Assembly (NCBI RefSeq): GCF_900109095.1
Contig: NZ_FNYZ01000012.1
Location: 1-64,000 of the forward strand
Length of the DNA stretch: 64,000 nt
Direction of reading: 5' to 3'
Source: Sphingobium sp. AP50
GTDB lineage: Bacteria; Pseudomonadota; Alphaproteobacteria; Sphingomonadales; Sphingomonadaceae
Shown: piece after piece, positions 1 through 11,072 of the stretch
Numbering within the stretch: the stretch's first letter is position 1
How the letters are laid out: each line of letters begins with the position of its first letter
Made by a program: the position numbers and the translations under genes
The notes under the pieces: generated by a model
Databases searched by the model: none
The model's input: only the letters and a program-made list of their open reading frames with translations
Told to the model about the DNA's origin: nothing

Positions 1-2
1 TT

Positions 3-827
3 CTGGCGGCCCTGGCCGACCTGTTCATCGCGCGCGGTCCGCCCGCACATATACGGTCTGATAATGGCAGCGAATTTATCGCGACCGCCGTCCAGCATTG
101 GCTGGGGCAGATCGGCGTGAAGACGCTCTATATCACGCCGGGATCACCATGGGAGAATGGCTATAACGAAAGCTTCAACGGGTCGCTTCGCGACGAACTG
201 CTCAACGGCGAGATCTTCTACAGCCTCGCCGAAGCCAAGGTGCTGATCGAAGCTTGGCGACGGCATTACAACACCGTCCGCCCGCATAGCAGTCTGGGAT
301 ACCGGCCACCGGCACCGGAAACGGCGACACCGCCATATCCGGCCTCCGGTTCCGCTTCGCTCCACCTCCGTCCGGATATGGCGGCGATGGGCTTAATCCA
401 TCTGTGGACGCCCCGATTAACGCAAGTGGTATTTGGAGGTAGGCACGTAGTCGGATGCTGCCATCTGTCCGGCCTCTCTGATGCAGCGATGATAGCTGCG
501 GGCCCGTATGGGAGTTCGCGGACCGGAACCACATCACTAACGCGTGCTGATGAAGCACGGTGGATTAACCTGGTTCTTCCGATCCCGTCTCGCCGACTGT
601 TGTGCCATACCCTCCTTCGACCGACTACGTTCCGACGACCTCTGGCCCGCCTTGGCTTACGCCGTGGCTGCGACCTGAGCTTTGTAAACTTCATCCTTCG
701 TCAGCAGCGCCCAGACGATCCGTGCCGTCTTGTTCGCCAGCGCAACTGTCACAAGCATGCGTGGCTTGCGCGCCAGCATCTGCTCGAGCCACGATCCTTT
801 CGCCGCCCCGCGCTTGCTCGCCTGTAG
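3..827 (+). CDS. IS3-family transposase (OrfB), 5'-truncated by window edge
   Basis: This is the C-terminal part of an IS3-family DDE integrase-type transposase, open at the left edge of the window. The frame shows the second catalytic Asp in SDNGSEF and the catalytic Glu in the [18 protein letters not shown] stretch, followed by the family's typical [18 protein letters not shown] ending at about position 330. After that the frame runs on for about 165 codons with no recognisable similarity and overlaps the 3' end of the opposing IS110 transposase. The natural stop codon has therefore probably been lost, or the end of the element is broken. The family assignment is secure; the true end of the functional protein is not. 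Confidence 0.8.
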   Translation: MAALADLFIARGPPAHIRSDNGSEFIATAVQHWLGQIGVKTLYITPGSPWENGYNESFNGSLRDELLNGEIFYSLAEAKVLIEAWRRHYNTVRPHSSLGYRPPAPETATPPYPASGSASLHLRPDMAAMGLIHLWTPRLTQVVFGGRHVVGCCHLSGLSDAAMIAAGPYGSSRTGTTSLTRADEARWINLVLPIPSRRLLCHTLLRPTTFRRPLARLGLRRGCDLSFVNFILRQQRPDDPCRLVRQRNCHKHAWLARQHLLEPRSFRRPALARL

Positions 828-1682
828 CACCACCGCACTACTGCCAATAATCAGCAACCTTCGCGGCGTGCGCTCGCCCATCTTCGAGATAGATCCCAGC
901 TTCTGTTTCCCACCAGTTGAGTGCTGACGAGGGGTGAGGCCGACCCAAGCGGCGAAGTCACGCCCCTTGGCGAATGTTTCTGACGGCGGCGCAAGCGCGG
1001 TGATCGCCGTTGCCGTGATGGGTCCGATTCCTGGGATCGTCATCAGGCGGCGCGCGACTGCATCCTCGCGAGAGCGCCGGACTATCTCTTTGTCGAGTAG
1101 CGCGATCTGCCGGTCGAGCGTTGCCAGAGTATCAAGCAACACCATGCACACCGACCGCACCCCTTCGGGCACCGCTGACCGATCGGAGACCAGCGCCCTC
1201 AGCGCTTCCAGATGCGCCAAGCCCTTGGGCGCTATCCAACCATATTCTGTCATGTGCCCGCGCAGGGCATTGCTGATCTGGGTGCGCTGGCGGACCAGCA
1301 GATCACGCGCCCGGAACACCATCGCGGCTGCCTGCTGTTCCTCAGTTTTCACCGGCACGAACCGCATGCTGGGACGCTGTGCTGCCTCACAGATCGCCTC
1401 AGCATCAGCCGCATCGTTCTTTTGGCGCTTCACAAAGGGCTTCACATACGCCGGAGCGATCAACCGCACATCATGACCGAGCTTGAGCAACTCGCGCGCC
1501 CAATGATGGGCTCCGCCGCACGCCTCCAACACAACCAGGCAACGTGGATGAGCGGAAAAGAAGGGCAACAACTTCGAACGCGTGATCTTCTTGCGCAAAA
1601 TCGCATGGCCCGCCGCATCTACCCCATGCGCCTGAAAAACATGCTTGGCGATATCCAACCCGATTATGCTAACTTCCGACAC
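657..1682 (-). CDS. IS110-family transposase
   Basis: This is a DEDD-type transposase of the IS110 family. The N-terminal RuvC-like domain begins [15 protein letters not shown] with the first catalytic Asp, and [13 protein letters not shown] carries the later acidic residues. The C-terminal transposase-20 domain shows [12 protein letters not shown] and [15 protein letters not shown] chose the GTG at 1682 because a GAGGGAGG ribosome site lies just upstream and the protein then starts at the usual family position; an ATG further out (1727) has no such support. The roughly 180 bp between this start and the tannase stop at 1862 is probably the noncoding end of the element. Elements of this family encode a guide (bridge) RNA in a noncoding end, but I could not delimit one. 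Confidence 0.9.
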   Translation of the reverse strand: MSEVSIIGLDIAKHVFQAHGVDAAGHAILRKKITRSKLLPFFSAHPRCLVVLEACGGAHHWARELLKLGHDVRLIAPAYVKPFVKRQKNDAADAEAICEAAQRPSMRFVPVKTEEQQAAAMVFRARDLLVRQRTQISNALRGHMTEYGWIAPKGLAHLEALRALVSDRSAVPEGVRSVCMVLLDTLATLDRQIALLDKEIVRRSREDAVARRLMTIPGIGPITATAITALAPPSETFAKGRDFAAWVGLTPRQHSTGGKQKLGSISKMGERTPRRLLIIGSSAVVLQASKRGAAKGSWLEQMLARKPRMLVTVALANKTARIVWALLTKDEVYKAQVAATA

Positions 1683-1861
1683 GGACGCCTCCCTCAAGTG
1701 GTGTTCAACACCTCCACTGTGGCACATCGATGCCGTCGGGGGGCGTCCACCCCATCACTAACCAACCAATCGGTCCACTCGGTGGGGGCAGATCACTTGA
1801 TGATGACCGGAAACGGCCGAGAGCGCAGTGCCGTTCACAGCGCCCTCATTCCGTTACCAAG

Positions 1862-3403
1862 TCAATTCGTACCGAAGGGCCGCGATTTGTAGGTAAGAAC
1901 GGTCCGGGTGAACTCGGGCTTGCCTTCCGGGCCCGGATGAAAACCAGTCATGCTGTCGGGCGCCTTCCCGTCAACCACCCATGTGTCGAGCGCAGTCAGC
2001 CAGTCGAACACGGATGCACCTTCGCCACCGCCGCAATGATCCATGCCGGGCACCATGAAGAGCCGGAAGAATTCCTGCGTATTCTTGAGACCGCCGGACA
2101 CCCGTTCTGCCGCTTCATAATAGTCGATGACCGAACGGGAGCCACCAAATGCGTCATTCCATCCATAATAGGAAATGAGCTTGCCGCCATTCGCCTTGAA
2201 CTGCCGCAGATCAGGATTCAAGGCAGCTGAAGTTCCTTCTATGACACCCATCCGCTTTGCATATTCAGCCAGTTTGGACGGATCAGGCTTCCAGTTCGGC
2301 CCCGGCGCTGGACTGAATGCGGAATAGCGGAAAAAATCGTTGGCATAGTCGATCGTCCAGCGCGGGGTGATAAACGACACCCAGCTGATCTCCGATCCAG
2401 GGAAGGCGCTCGACGGCGCGATCTGCTTGCCATCCTTGTCCCGTGGACCTTCATAAATCTTGCGCGCTATATCAACCTGATGCGGCGTCAAGCAATTTTC
2501 AGTCGGGCCTTGTTTACAGATGATCGGGGTGAAATCCACCTTGCATTCGCGCGGGCGCTCCATGATCTTGTCGATCTTGCCGTCCAGCTTGTCGCATTGC
2601 GCGATCACGCTGGAATGCAGCGTCTTGGCCGCAGCCATGTCAAAACCCGCTCGGCTCTGGTCGCGCATCAGCTCCGCGATCCAGTACATGTTCACAAATA
2701 TATCGCGCACAGCGATTGATGGTGCTCCCGCTATGATCCCATCGAAATCATAGGGAAAGCGCTGCGCCATCATCATCGCTTCGCGGCCCCCATTGGAACA
2801 GCCGTCATAATATGTATGTTCCGCCGGCCTGCCGAAGAAATGTTTAACGATGGCCTTGGATGCCATAGTAACGGCATGAGGCCCGCGAAACCCGCTGTCG
2901 ATCTGGGCATCGCCGTCATTATAGGACCATTGCGCGTCGGTTATGGTGGAATAATGCCCGCCATTGTGGCTGACGGACGCAAAGCCCCTGCGCAGGGGCT
3001 CAGCGCCCCGTCCCGTCGAACTGGTGTCATTGGGCAGGCCGCCCGCCTGCCCGCCAGTTCCCTGCACATAAATCTTGCCATTCCAGTTCTGAAGCGGAAA
3101 ACGGAGCCGGAACCGGGTCTGGCGCCAGACATAGCCTTCTACCTCGCACACCGCAGGTACACCCTTTTCCGCGGCAATGGGCCGGGCCAGGGTTATCTGC
3201 GTGATGGCATCGTCGGTGCGGGAAAAATCCGTGTAGCGCAGTTCGGCGCAGTCTGCACCGGGCTTGCCAAATGCCGTAGTGTCCAGCGGGCGGGGCGGCT
3301 CCTGTGCGGCTGCCGGCGTCGGCAGCGTAAAAAGCGTCACGAGCGCGAGGGCGGGCGCCACATCCCGAAGGAGAGAGGAGGTGCGCTTGTAGGATATCCC
3401 CAT
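1862..3403 (-). CDS. Tannase/feruloyl esterase family secreted hydrolase
   Basis: This 513-residue exported esterase belongs to the tannase/feruloyl esterase family. A signal peptide ends near PTPAAAQE. The nucleophile motif DGCSNGGREA carries the Cys-Ser pair, and the C-terminal MDHCGGGEG carries His-Cys, matching the family's characteristic CS/HC arrangement in which a disulfide holds the catalytic Ser and His together. Members hydrolyse esters of aromatic acids, but the substrate here is not shown. An AGGGAA site precedes the start. The gene follows the M28 peptidase by 55 bp on the same strand, so the two probably form one transcript. Its 3' end lies directly beside the IS110 element, so a slightly altered C-terminus is possible. 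Confidence 0.85.
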   Translation of the reverse strand: MGISYKRTSSLLRDVAPALALVTLFTLPTPAAAQEPPRPLDTTAFGKPGADCAELRYTDFSRTDDAITQITLARPIAAEKGVPAVCEVEGYVWRQTRFRLRFPLQNWNGKIYVQGTGGQAGGLPNDTSSTGRGAEPLRRGFASVSHNGGHYSTITDAQWSYNDGDAQIDSGFRGPHAVTMASKAIVKHFFGRPAEHTYYDGCSNGGREAMMMAQRFPYDFDGIIAGAPSIAVRDIFVNMYWIAELMRDQSRAGFDMAAAKTLHSSVIAQCDKLDGKIDKIMERPRECKVDFTPIICKQGPTENCLTPHQVDIARKIYEGPRDKDGKQIAPSSAFPGSEISWVSFITPRWTIDYANDFFRYSAFSPAPGPNWKPDPSKLAEYAKRMGVIEGTSAALNPDLRQFKANGGKLISYYGWNDAFGGSRSVIDYYEAAERVSGGLKNTQEFFRLFMVPGMDHCGGGEGASVFDWLTALDTWVVDGKAPDSMTGFHPGPEGKPEFTRTVLTYKSRPFGTN

Positions 3404-3458
3404 TTCTTATTCCCTGACTAGACTGAGAGGCATGTGATGATCTGGAAAGATGGGCGGC

Positions 3459-5162
3459 TCAACGATTGCGCGGCAGAACTCCGTCCGCCATCGCGCTCTG
3501 GGCAAGGAATATCGCGAGAACGGTCGACACCTGCGCGATATCCTCGCGGGAAATCCGCTCCATCGTGTCGAGGTTGCTGTGCCGCGCGCGCGTGAAATAT
3601 TCGAGCGGATCATGAAGAAACATGACGCCAGGCAAGCCGATTTCGGTGAAGGTGGACTGGTCCGCTGGATAGAAGGGTTCGTCGAACACCTGTGTCACGC
3701 CCAGATCCTTCAGCGGCTCGATCCAGCCCCGGAATATACTGGCAAGGCGTGGATTCCCGCCAGCATAGACGCCCCGTACCCGGCCAGATCCCGCGTCCAT
3801 ATTATAGATGATCGAGAAGTTCCGATAATCGGGCCGTGTCTTCAAAGGGCCGAGCTGGACCCGTCTCGTTTCGACCGGCAACGCCATCTGGTCTGGGGCG
3901 GCAGACCGCGGGATGACACCGAGATGATCCCGCACATAGGCCTGCGAGCCATAAAGACCCTGTTCCTCCGCACCAAACAGAACCAGACGGATCGTGCGGC
4001 GGGGACGCAACCCGATAGCTTTCAATATTCTGACAGCCTCGATCACCGACGCGACACCGCTGGCATTGTCCAACGCCCCTGTGCCCGATGCCCAGCTGTC
4101 CAGATGGGCGCCCGCAAGCACCATCTGCGCCGCCGCCTTGGGATCGGTTCCGGGTAGGTCGGCCACCACATTATAGGCAGGCTTGACTGGACCCTCCTGG
4201 ATATCCAGATCCAGCGCCAGCTTGACATCTCGCCCCGCCTTAGCCAGCCGCCACGCCCTGCCGAAATTTTCGATAGCGACATAGGCGAAGGGGAAATGCG
4301 GCCGTTCGTCCGGATTCCAACTTCGCACGCTGAACGGACCTTCGTCTATCGAAAGGTTGCCGCTGCCACCGCCATGTTCCGATTCCCGGCTGGGCAGGAT
4401 CACAGCACCCACACCCTCGGCTTCCAGGAATTTTCGCAGCTTTTCCTTGAACAGCCCCGCCTTGATCTGCTGAGGAATTCTCGCTTTGGCCGTACTAAGC
4501 GCCTGCCGCACCGGATGGTTCGGTATACCCTGCGCAACCTGTTCGTCAGTATAGCGCACTGCCATCGCCCGATCCATCATGGGGGTATCGCGCAAGGGGC
4601 CAAGCAGAACAATCTTGCCACGCAACGTGCCGCGCAGCCGCTCAAGGTCCGCCTCATCGTTTAGCTCGACGGCCGTAATATCACCTTCGATCGGGCCTTT
4701 TGTGGAGACCGACCAGGCTCCAGCCTGCGCCAGGAACACCATCTGGTCTGGCGTCGTCATCGCGACCCACGCCCTGTTCTGGCGCCACTGTATCGCCCGC
4801 ATCCCGGTATCCTCGAGATGGACATTCTTGAGGCCAATGTCCCGAAGGGACTTCATCGCCCAATCATAAGCCCGGTCCATGTTTGCCGAACCCGACAGCC
4901 TCGCCCCGATCCCGTCGGCGAGTGCCGACACATAGCCATAGGCCCCGCTGCGTTTCAGCCCCTCCTCGCGAATCGCAGGCACCATCGCGCCTGCAACGTC
5001 TTGCGCGCGGACGGCTTGGGTCACCGAGAGCGAAAGCAGCGCACCACATAGGCCGGTCATGATGGTGCGCTTTTGGCCGTAAAACGGTTGAAGGTGATGC
5101 CGGCTTTTCTGGGTACGCGCTTTGTCGACCGAAACATAATTGCTGCTACAGGTCGCAAGCAT
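3459..5162 (-). CDS. M28-family metallopeptidase with PA-like insert
   Basis: This is a 567-residue exported zinc aminopeptidase or carboxypeptidase of family M28. After an unusually long N-terminus, a hydrophobic signal segment lies at about residues 36-52 and ends AVRAQD. A protease-associated (PA) region lies around residues 140-300. The metal-binding core is visible as AHLDSW (His, Asp), GALDNASG (bridging Asp), FGAEEQGLYGS (catalytic and metal Glu), NMDAGSG, and the last His in RARHSNLDT. The start is supported by an AAAGGG site. It probably degrades peptides in the periplasm together with the other secreted hydrolases of this block. It is divergent from the Lrp-type regulator at 5471. 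Confidence 0.88.
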   Translation of the reverse strand: MLATCSSNYVSVDKARTQKSRHHLQPFYGQKRTIMTGLCGALLSLSVTQAVRAQDVAGAMVPAIREEGLKRSGAYGYVSALADGIGARLSGSANMDRAYDWAMKSLRDIGLKNVHLEDTGMRAIQWRQNRAWVAMTTPDQMVFLAQAGAWSVSTKGPIEGDITAVELNDEADLERLRGTLRGKIVLLGPLRDTPMMDRAMAVRYTDEQVAQGIPNHPVRQALSTAKARIPQQIKAGLFKEKLRKFLEAEGVGAVILPSRESEHGGGSGNLSIDEGPFSVRSWNPDERPHFPFAYVAIENFGRAWRLAKAGRDVKLALDLDIQEGPVKPAYNVVADLPGTDPKAAAQMVLAGAHLDSWASGTGALDNASGVASVIEAVRILKAIGLRPRRTIRLVLFGAEEQGLYGSQAYVRDHLGVIPRSAAPDQMALPVETRRVQLGPLKTRPDYRNFSIIYNMDAGSGRVRGVYAGGNPRLASIFRGWIEPLKDLGVTQVFDEPFYPADQSTFTEIGLPGVMFLHDPLEYFTRARHSNLDTMERISREDIAQVSTVLAIFLAQSAMADGVLPRNR

Positions 5163-5470
5163 GGCTCTTTACCCTTTCGAAACGTGCAGACGGCATTGTT
5201 CAACATCAATTTTGGGGCACACGTCAATATAACTGCCCGCCGCGAAGAATTTAGTCCGTTTGGCCGCCAATATGCGGCCCCGCCAACTTAATTATGCAGA
5301 TATCGGCGGTAACAAGAATAAACTGGTTCGCCCTGCCGGCATGCCGTGACGCCGCTTCCTGCCACCGGAACGGTACGTACGAGCGCCCTATCGGTGAGTT
5401 AGGTGAATATTTTATGTTGTACTTGCACGAAACCATCATACTCCTGCCGCATCATTCGCAGGAGCAAGGC

Positions 5471-5941
5471 ATGAGCGAAGGTCTCACAGCAGTCGATTTG
5501 AAAATCCTGGAGCAAGTGCAGAAGGATGCCTCCTTATCGACCACGGAACTGGCGGACAAGGTAGGCCTGTCGCAATCGCCTTGCTGGCGAAGGCTTCAAA
5601 AGTTGCGCGAAGACGGGTATATTCTGGGGGAAGTAACAATCCTTGATCGCAAGAAGTTCGGCGAAAGCCTCTACATCTTCGCCACGTTGAAAATGGCCTC
5701 ACTATCGGAAGAAAAGAGAGATGATTTCAAACGTAAGATTGAACTGACACCGGAAATAATGGAATGCCACACAATCTTCGGTGAACGCGACATAATCCTG
5801 AAAATTATTGCGCAATCATTAGAATGGTATCAAAAATTCATATTTAACGTCATTCTCAAGCTGCCCGGTGTGCTTGACATACAGTCTTCGGTGACCCTGG
5901 CGCAGATCAAGCACACCAGCGCAATTCCAGTCCGGCGCTAG
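5471..5941 (+). CDS. Lrp/AsnC-family transcriptional regulator
   Basis: This is a 156-residue Lrp/AsnC regulator. The N-terminal winged helix carries the family signature (LKILEQVQKDASLSTTELADK, then GLSQSPCWRRLQKLREDGYI), and the C-terminal half is the RAM/ACT-like ligand-sensing domain (GERDIILKII, LPGVLDIQSSVTLAQIK). I chose the ATG at 5471, which follows GGAGCAAGGC; the frame is open further upstream but lacks a better start. It is divergent from the M28/tannase pair and is a plausible amino-acid-responsive controller of them. About 290 bp of apparently gene-free sequence follows. Confidence 0.92.
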   Translation: MSEGLTAVDLKILEQVQKDASLSTTELADKVGLSQSPCWRRLQKLREDGYILGEVTILDRKKFGESLYIFATLKMASLSEEKRDDFKRKIELTPEIMECHTIFGERDIILKIIAQSLEWYQKFIFNVILKLPGVLDIQSSVTLAQIKHTSAIPVRR

Positions 5942-6229
5942 CCTTTCGGCGAGAACCACTTTTTTTCACCTGGCTCAGCGCATTGGCATGGCTGCCAGTC
6001 GTCGTCAGCGCTTGCATCGCTGACCTTGTCAGGGTTATCCTTGACCCCAGAGGGGCGGCTCGGCGCGAGCATGTTTCAGCCCGATGTCATCATTCAATGG
6101 CTCGGAACGCCCAGAAAATAAATCATGATTCCCATCCATCCTGGCTGGATTGCGCTCAAACGCAGCAGGCACAGACAGTGCCTGCTGCGCCAAGGACAGC
6201 TCGCGGGGAACCGATCGCCAGCTACCAAA

Positions 6230-7920
<1,691 letters not shown>

Positions 7921-7922
7921 GA

Positions 7923-8903
7923 TCATGATTCCGTTTCCCCAGTTGCACGGCTGTGCAGATAGGCCGTTGCGGCCAGATCCTGCACGATATTGCCCAGCGA
8001 CTTGTATATCGTGATCTGATCGTCATGTTCGCGACCGGCCAGACTGCCCGAAAACACCTCGCCAATCTCTCCAACCACATGGGAATTATCGACAACGCCC
8101 GCGCGCCGGGCGACATCCAGCTCCGCCGCCTGCGCCAGCACGGACGGCTTGTAGTCCGCGATATAACGCCCTGCTGCGACCAGCGCGCTGTCGACTTCAA
8201 CCGGCCCCAGGAAGCTCGATCCGACCAGATTGATATGCGTGCCCGGCCTTACCCAGCTGCCGAACAGGATGGGCTCCGCCGCCGAACTGACAGTGGTAAT
8301 AACATCGGCTTCCGACGCAGCCTGCTCGCCGCACCCGACCGCGAGGACCGGGGCTGCAACCGCCGCAGTCATGCGGGCGGCGAACGCTGCCGACCTTTCA
8401 CTGTCCCGGCCCCAGACCAGAATCCTGCTGAACCGCCGCACCTGCAGAAGGGCATGGATATGCGCTTCCGCCTGGGTCCCGAGTCCGAAAATGGCCAGGG
8501 TCGCAGCATCTGGACGTGCGAGAGCGTCCGTAGCCGCCGCTGATGCGCAGGCTGTCCGAATGCGCGTCACAGGTTCGGCATCGGCAATGCAGCGCACGGC
8601 GCCGGTCCGGCCGTCATAGTCGATGACTACGCCCTGATGACGCGACCGCCCCTTGCGGGCTGGATCCTCGAACACGCTGACCAGTTTCGCGCCGAAGGCA
8701 TCATTGCCGCTAAGCTTGCCGGGCATCACGCCGAACAGATTGCCGTCGCCCAGACCAATAATTTGCCGGAGGGGCTGGTCCCGGTCGACCTGTGACAGCT
8801 GAACCATCGCCTGGCGCACGGCTGCGATGCAGCCCGGATAGTCCAGAAGCGCCTCGACCTGAAGTTCATCATAATAGGGTACGGACATGTGGGCACTCAT
8901 CAT
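7923..8903 (-). CDS. Ornithine cyclodeaminase/mu-crystallin family protein
   Basis: This 326-residue NAD(P)-binding protein belongs to the ornithine cyclodeaminase/mu-crystallin superfamily. Visible features are the Rossmann loop in LAIFGLGTQAEAHIHAL, the substrate-side HQGVVIDYDGRTGAVRCI segment, and the terminal ITIYKSLGNIVQDLAA block typical of the family. Members include ornithine cyclodeaminase, alanine dehydrogenase and ketimine reductases, so the exact reaction is open. In this setting (phhB, threonine dehydratase, broken amidohydrolase) a role in amino-acid breakdown is likely. The start could also be the Met five codons in. It lies about 185 bp after the dehydratase on the same strand. 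Confidence 0.88.
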   Translation of the reverse strand: MMSAHMSVPYYDELQVEALLDYPGCIAAVRQAMVQLSQVDRDQPLRQIIGLGDGNLFGVMPGKLSGNDAFGAKLVSVFEDPARKGRSRHQGVVIDYDGRTGAVRCIADAEPVTRIRTACASAAATDALARPDAATLAIFGLGTQAEAHIHALLQVRRFSRILVWGRDSERSAAFAARMTAAVAAPVLAVGCGEQAASEADVITTVSSAAEPILFGSWVRPGTHINLVGSSFLGPVEVDSALVAAGRYIADYKPSVLAQAAELDVARRAGVVDNSHVVGEIGEVFSGSLAGREHDDQITIYKSLGNIVQDLAATAYLHSRATGETES

Positions 8904-9088
8904 AGCGAATCAGAAGATCGACGACGAAAAGCAGGCAATATCGAAACATGATGTGGCGCTGCCAGTCTTGATCGAAGAATACCACACCTCCCGCTCGACC
9001 GGAGGCTAAACCGCGGTTCCGGGAATGATTATGCAGACTTCGGGCAATGATGCCGTTCGCCCGGATAATTTTTCCGGGATAGCCAGCC

Positions 9089-10051
9089 CTATCCGCCGAT
9101 GATCCGTGCAAGCTGCTCCTGATCAATATTGCCCCCAGACAGGATGGCGACGACGCGATTTCCTGCCCGTGCATTCCTTGCGGCGGCCAGAGCCGCACCG
9201 CCTGCACCTTCCACCACCAGATGGGCGTGGCGGGCAGCCATGCGGACGCCGTCCGCCGCCTCATCGGGCGTCACGACGATCACGTCGTCGACCAGTTCCC
9301 TAAGCAGCGGCCACATGTCATCCAGCACACGCGTCGATCCGATCCCGTCGACGAAGGAAGGACGCCGGTCCACGATCACCGGCTCGCCCTTGCGGAGGGC
9401 GGCTGACAAAGGCGCTGCGGTCTCCACTTCGCAGCCGATGATCCGCGCGCGGTGGCCAGCCGCTCGCAGCGCCAAGGCTATGCCGCACAGCAGCCCCCCA
9501 CCTCCGACCGGCACGATCACCGCATCGAAATCGGCCCAACTGTCGAGCAACTCGCGGGCGATCGTTCCATTGCCGACGACGACTTCGGGCTCGCAGACCG
9601 GATGGATGAAGATGCCGTCGTCATGGCCCGTTACACGCGTGGACATGATCTGCCACCAGCTATCGAACGGGTGCACGACAACGCGCGCGCCCAGTTGCCT
9701 GATCTCTTCCAGCTTTACCCGGGCAGCATTGTCAGGAGCATGCACGGTCAGCTTCACGCCGCGCCGCGCCGCGACATAGGCAAGACCCTGTCCGAAATTC
9801 CCGGCGCTGGGGCAGGCAATGCCCTGCTCCAGTTCCTGCGAAGAAAATCGTGCCAGCACATTCGCGGCGGCACGAATCTTAAATGAACCGCGCGGCTGGA
9901 GGCACTCGGCTTTCAGCCGCACCTCCCGGCCCTCGATAAAATCGGCCGGCAGGAGCGGCGTTGTCACGGCCAGTCCGCTGATGGCCTGCCGGGCGATACG
10001 GAAACCCTCGCCATCGGAGCCGATGAGGGTCTTGATGTCGTTCTGGAGCAT
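9089..10051 (-). CDS. PLP-dependent threonine/serine dehydratase family enzyme
   Basis: This 320-residue fold-type II pyridoxal-phosphate enzyme resembles threonine ammonia-lyase and serine racemase. The PLP lysine is in QPRGSFKIRAA, substrate-binding residues are in PSAGNFGQGLAYVA, and the phosphate-binding glycine loop is VPVGGGGLLCGIAL. It ends ILSGGNID, as the family does. There is no C-terminal ACT domain, so it is the short catabolic form rather than biosynthetic IlvA. It would deaminate threonine or serine to the oxoacid. An AGGA site precedes the ATG. It follows phhB by 33 bp and is probably co-transcribed with it. Confidence 0.88.
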   Translation of the reverse strand: MLQNDIKTLIGSDGEGFRIARQAISGLAVTTPLLPADFIEGREVRLKAECLQPRGSFKIRAAANVLARFSSQELEQGIACPSAGNFGQGLAYVAARRGVKLTVHAPDNAARVKLEEIRQLGARVVVHPFDSWWQIMSTRVTGHDDGIFIHPVCEPEVVVGNGTIARELLDSWADFDAVIVPVGGGGLLCGIALALRAAGHRARIIGCEVETAAPLSAALRKGEPVIVDRRPSFVDGIGSTRVLDDMWPLLRELVDDVIVVTPDEAADGVRMAARHAHLVVEGAGGAALAAARNARAGNRVVAILSGGNIDQEQLARIIGG

Positions 10052-10084
10052 GCTGGGTCCTGCAATGGAGGCTATAAAGGGCAG

Positions 10085-10378
10085 TCAGCCAGGGAACACC
10101 GCGTCGATCCGCCGCGCCAGCGCAACATCCCGGACCGACACATTGCCAGCATCATGGGTCGTAAGCCAGATCTCAATCCTGTTATAGACATTGGCCCATT
10201 CAGGATGGTGATCCATTTTGTCCGCCTCGATCCCGATGCGGATCATCAGGCCCATAGCCTCCGCAAAGTCGCCAACCCTGATTTCGCGATACAGGGCACG
10301 GCGTTCGGCATCGTGGCTCCAGCGATGCAATTCTCCAAGCGCGGCGTTCAGTTCGTCGGTGGTAAGGGGGGATATCAT
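10085..10378 (-). CDS. phhB: Pterin-4a-carbinolamine dehydratase
   Basis: At 97 residues this has the usual size for 4a-hydroxytetrahydrobiopterin dehydratase, which recycles the pterin cofactor of phenylalanine hydroxylase. The diagnostic block is clear: KMDHHPEWANVYNRIEIWL, with the conserved His-His-Pro-Glu-Trp, followed by TTHDAGNVSVRDVALARRID. I chose the ATG at 10378, which starts the conserved ISPLTTDEL region; the longer frame upstream adds unrelated residues. The partner hydroxylase phhA is represented only by the fragment at 10435-10764, so the recycling partner appears to be missing locally. Confidence 0.92.
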   Translation of the reverse strand: MISPLTTDELNAALGELHRWSHDAERRALYREIRVGDFAEAMGLMIRIGIEADKMDHHPEWANVYNRIEIWLTTHDAGNVSVRDVALARRIDAVFPG

Positions 10379-10434
10379 GTGCGGTTTGGCCCTTGTGCCT
10401 GTGGAATGAAGTGCGCCCGTAGCCTGAACGCCGT

Positions 10435-10764
10435 TCATGCGGTGACGATCCAACCGTCGTCCGCCGTCACCGGCCAGGCGCTCAGCGACTGTCCTACACA
10501 GGGTGCGCCTACGTAATGGCCGTCCTCCTTGCGAAACAGCGCGTCATGCCAGCCACATGCGATGAAGCGGGCGTCGGCGGTCAAATAATCATCGAGCTTT
10601 TGCGCAAGGGGAAGCCCGGCAGCGGCCTGCCGTTCGAACAGCCGGTCCCACATCGCATGCTCCAGCGGCGTGTATGAGCCCCAGTCCTGCGCAATCGTCC
10701 AATCTTCCGCGGCGCCATCGGGGCGCTTCAATGCTGCATCTGCCATTGGCAACATATCGCACAT
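10435..10764 (-). pseudogene. phhA N-terminus fused in frame to Rieske-protein C-terminus
   Basis: This frame encodes 109 residues. Roughly residues 20-46 (EDWTIAQDWGSYTPLEHAMW and the next few) match the start of bacterial phenylalanine-4-hydroxylase. From about AGLPLAQKLDDYL onward the sequence instead reads like the second half of a small Rieske [2Fe-2S] protein, with the second cluster motif as CGWHDALFRKEDGHYVG followed by APCVGQSL. The first Cys-x-His pair of the Rieske domain is absent, and the whole hydroxylase catalytic domain is gone. The simplest reading is an in-frame deletion scar. A short protein may still be translated, but neither parental activity can remain. It sits directly before intact phhB. 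Confidence 0.72.
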
Positions 10765-10779
10765 AATATCTGCGATATT
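10754..10779. promoter_or_regulatory. Nested palindromes in phhA'-S10 divergent region
   Basis: Two overlapping inverted repeats are present: ATATCGC (10754-10760) with GCGATAT (10772-10778), and AATATC-TGC-GATATT (10765-10779). They lie at the start of the minus-strand phhA remnant and at one edge of the 308-bp divergent region that ends at the S10 gene (11073). The A/T-rich dyads resemble regulator binding sites. The two local Lrp-type proteins are candidates, but nothing in the sequence assigns the site. The rest of the divergent region holds no recognisable gene. Confidence 0.45.
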
Positions 10780-11072
10780 TTATCATATTTGCCGATTTTT
10801 CTCGCATCTTAGAAACAGATTGATCAATATCTGTCATTTCATGAAATGATTATTTAATCGGATCGGGTATCGATTCTGCGCCCCTCTCATCCCCATCAAT
10901 CGCTCAGCAAACTCGCCTTCGAATTGTTCACCACTGCATTACTTATCCTTTTTGAAGGAAGAAAATCGAAAATTTTGTCGCATATCTGCGCATATGCCCA
11001 TGATGGGAAATGCAATATTCCTGCAAGGCGATGAGGATAGGCTATCAAGCCAATTAAAGATCCGAGGGACAG

